DNA from: Apostichopus parvimensis
Lineage: Eukaryota; Echinodermata; Holothuroidea; Aspidochirotida; Stichopodidae
Assembly (NCBI GenBank): GCA_000934455.1
Contig: KN894530.1
Location: 1-21,778, forward strand
Direction of reading: 5' to 3'
DNA length: 21,778 bases
Shown: piece after piece, positions 19,511-21,778 of the stretch
Layout of the letters: each line of letters begins with the position of its first letter
How positions within the stretch are numbered: position 1 is the first letter of the stretch
Position numbers and translations under genes: made by a program
The notes under the pieces: generated by a model
Databases searched by the model: none
The model's input: only the letters and a program-made list of their open reading frames with translations
Told to the model about the DNA's origin: nothing

Positions 19511-20490
19511 TTTAACCAGCCTCTGCCATTCTGATTTCCTCCCCCATTTAAGATTTTCAACTCTGTGTCGTTTTCATATTAAAAAGTACGTACAGTGTAG
19601 TTGTCTTATAGCCGATGTCTGTGACCGCAAGTATTAAGTATGTAGCATCATGCTGGTTCTAGCTGACATGTTACACATTCACCAATTTGAAATGGTAACA
19701 ACAAGACCCCTAATGTTTTGTCATGTAACCCAATATTACCTTAAATGTTTATGTCTCCTTAGCCCATTATGAAATCAGATGTTGGCCCTTATATAGCTGC
19801 CCATGGTGAATCTTATAAACTCTTTCAGGGGTTTAAATTAGTTTTTCCCCATATATCCTTTTTTTCTCCCTTCTGTCTTTTATATATTGTCCAATAAAAT
19901 TGTCTTCTTATAGGAATTTTTGGGAAGAAGAAGAAGAAGGGAAAAAAAGAGATAAGATCTTCTAATGTATTAGGTTTTTGAAAAAAAAATAAAGTTATAG
20001 CATTTTTGGAGGGAATTATGACCACCTGTGGGATGGATATTAAACTTTAATAAATGATTCAGATTGACAGTGAATGGATATGTATAAATGGTACGTGTAT
20101 CTCATATATAGGGGCTTATGATACATGTGTAAGTATAGGCAATGTAGTAAATATGTTGTGCACAAATTGTCTGCACCTATTGCACACAGTTAGCCTCAAT
20201 CGAGGCTCCAGTTAATATCTGTGCTAGCAATAATTTTGTCTTTAAAGTTTGTGTAGCATTAAAGGGATTTATATAAACTTGATTTTTTTTTTACAAAACT
20301 GCTATAAACTTGCTCGTTCAATTGCCGGTAGCATTTTTTGCTATGCAGATAACAGGTAAATTATATTCTTAGGTGAGACCTGTACTCGTACAAAATGCAT
20401 TGCATTACCAGCCCGCAGCCAGAAAAATAATGGCTAGACAACAAAGTGAACAGACAAATAAGACAATGTGCAGAGCAGATTAACTCTGCA
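19511..20490. other. Non-coding AT-rich stretch
   Basis: A short GAA run (about 19927-19940) and a 6-bp hairpin, agcctc/gaggct with loop aatc (20192-20207), are present. The minus-strand frame at 19825-20025 is low complexity. No gene is supported. Confidence 0.45.
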
Positions 20491-20598
20491 GAAGATTTAA
20501 AATATCCTTTGTCTGAACTCAGAGATTGTATTATTTCCTCACCAGAAGATTTAAAATATTCTTTGTCTAAACTCAGAGACAGTCTTATGATCACATGC
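20491..20598. repeat. 54-bp tandem duplication
   Basis: gaagatttaaaatat starts at 20491 and at 20545. The first 35 bases of each unit differ at only two positions, and the remainder is diverged. The period of 54 is a multiple of three, so the plus frame at 20446-20640 (64 codons) carries an 18-residue repeat beginning EDLKYPLSELRD and EDLKYSLSKLRD. The opposite strand is also open (20361-20594). Open frames on both strands suggest a lack of stops by composition rather than a real gene. Confidence 0.75.
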
Positions 20599-21778
20599 AG
20601 TTTAACATCACATCTAAATTACATGTCTCCTCATGACTAGTGCATCCTGGCAATGCCATGTGTATGGTGACCTGTTTATTGCTACACTGTCCATCACCAG
20701 TGACCTACCACTTTTGGTCTATAATACTTCATCATACCACAGTGTTCAATATGTCACCCAAAGTGTGCATTAGCAGGCAGAATCCTATTAAAGTTTGCCT
20801 CAAACTTTTTACTTGAAGTTGCTCTTAGATGTTCAACTTTTTTAATCTTTAAAGCAATATACTGCTAGAAGTATTGACATTCCGGTGCGGTCATGTGACT
20901 ATCGTACATGTAAAGAGTTTGGGATGTTCCCTCATCTGCGACAAAGCAATTCTCTTCTGCCTGTAATAAAGTGTCATAAAGTGCTAACTTTTGACATTTT
21001 TTCTTGAGGAAACCATATTTTGTCCTTGTTTTCTTTCTGTAGTTTGCGTTTTATTTTGTGTGTGTGTGTTCCATTTCTTCAAAATTGCTTCGGGCATTGC
21101 CCTCCTCTTCTCTATCGTTCACTTTGTGGTACTCAAAATACATCTCGGTCCTATTATTGGTCCGTTGAGAATATTAAGGTATATACACACACATATATAT
21201 ATGCACATCAGTCATTGCAACGATACCCGATAACATCTCCCTGTCTCGAAGAATGGCCTGGACTGTTTTAGAATTCATTATCACAGATTCTAACAACATC
21301 ATTATACAGGTATGAATATGTAGACAAAATTAAAACTTCAAGGATAAAATTGACTTATCAAATTTAGTCCCTAAAATATTACAATGGAAATAGAACAGTA
21401 AAGTGCTGTAACATTATACTGAAAAGTCAACCACAAATTTGATACCTTTTATTTCCAACAATTGCAGTAAAAGCATGCACCTGCATTTGAATTAACATTG
21501 GCTTACATTTTCTACTTCCAATTTTTAGCCAATATTTGTTTCCAGTATCACAATTCCCTTAAGAAATGGGTCGACATATATTTCTGTCATTGCTACTGCT
21601 GTCATATCAGTTAAGTTTTGTATCTCGTTGATGGATTTTGTATCTCATTAGAAAGAGATGGAGGGGTTTTTTGTTGAATAAGTCTGTATCGTTTGTTTAG
21701 TGTTGATAGACATGTACATACTTCACTACATGTTTTTACATCTTAGCTAGCTATATCTACCAACAATAGACTCAATTC
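20599..21778. other. Non-coding AT-rich stretch with simple repeats
   Basis: A (TG)6 tract lies at 21057-21068 and an AC/AT dinucleotide tract at 21181-21202. Two overlapping frames of 80 and 83 codons (20991-21233 and 21020-21271) run through both tracts and have no recognised domain. Nothing else is supported to the end of the window. Confidence 0.45.

Noticed and set aside
20192-20207. agcctc/gaggct hairpin as a transcription terminator
   Set aside because: The stem is only six pairs, no T run follows closely, and bacterial-type terminators are not expected in what looks like an animal genome.

Overview
The window looks like non-coding, interspersed sequence from an animal nuclear genome, intergenic or deep intronic. 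It is AT-rich, CG dinucleotides look sparse, and it carries homopolymer runs, microsatellites, minisatellites and old dispersed repeats. It also contains an 870-base run of N (10483-11352), typical of a draft scaffold. No open frame free of N exceeds 129 codons, and none shows a domain, a recognisable family or a convincing exon structure. There is no operon-like layout, no rRNA or tRNA gene that I can recognise, and no CRISPR array. A marine invertebrate is a plausible source from general composition, but I cannot name a taxon from the sequence alone.

Layout. Positions 1-2980 are mostly unique AT-rich sequence with a G-quadruplex-type motif (1178-1203), two copies of a short dispersed family, and a nested dyad rich in GATATC (2327-2368). 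Positions 2981-4130 hold a compound minisatellite: seven units of about 57 bp, followed by three degenerate units of about 260 bp that contain a relative of the short unit. Positions 6013-6555 are a 285/258-bp direct tandem duplication. Positions 7921-8160 are a five-unit, 49-bp minisatellite with an internal palindrome. Two almost identical 84/85-bp copies (9794-9877 and 12386-12470) lie on either side of the N gap.

The right half holds scattered guanine-run and pyrimidine-run tracts (13134-13153, 14690-14856, 16534-16569, 19459-19510), perfect hairpins (12492-12514, 15907-15924), a nested dyad with an AP-1-type heptamer (16171-16201), an AAT-rich tract between 9-bp direct repeats (17652-17702), and a 54-bp tandem duplication (20491-20598).

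No genes can be shown to work together here. The best leads are the compound minisatellite, the almost identical 84-bp element flanking the gap, and the dispersed family centred on cttacctgtctcctcac. I see no evidence for a new multi-gene system.
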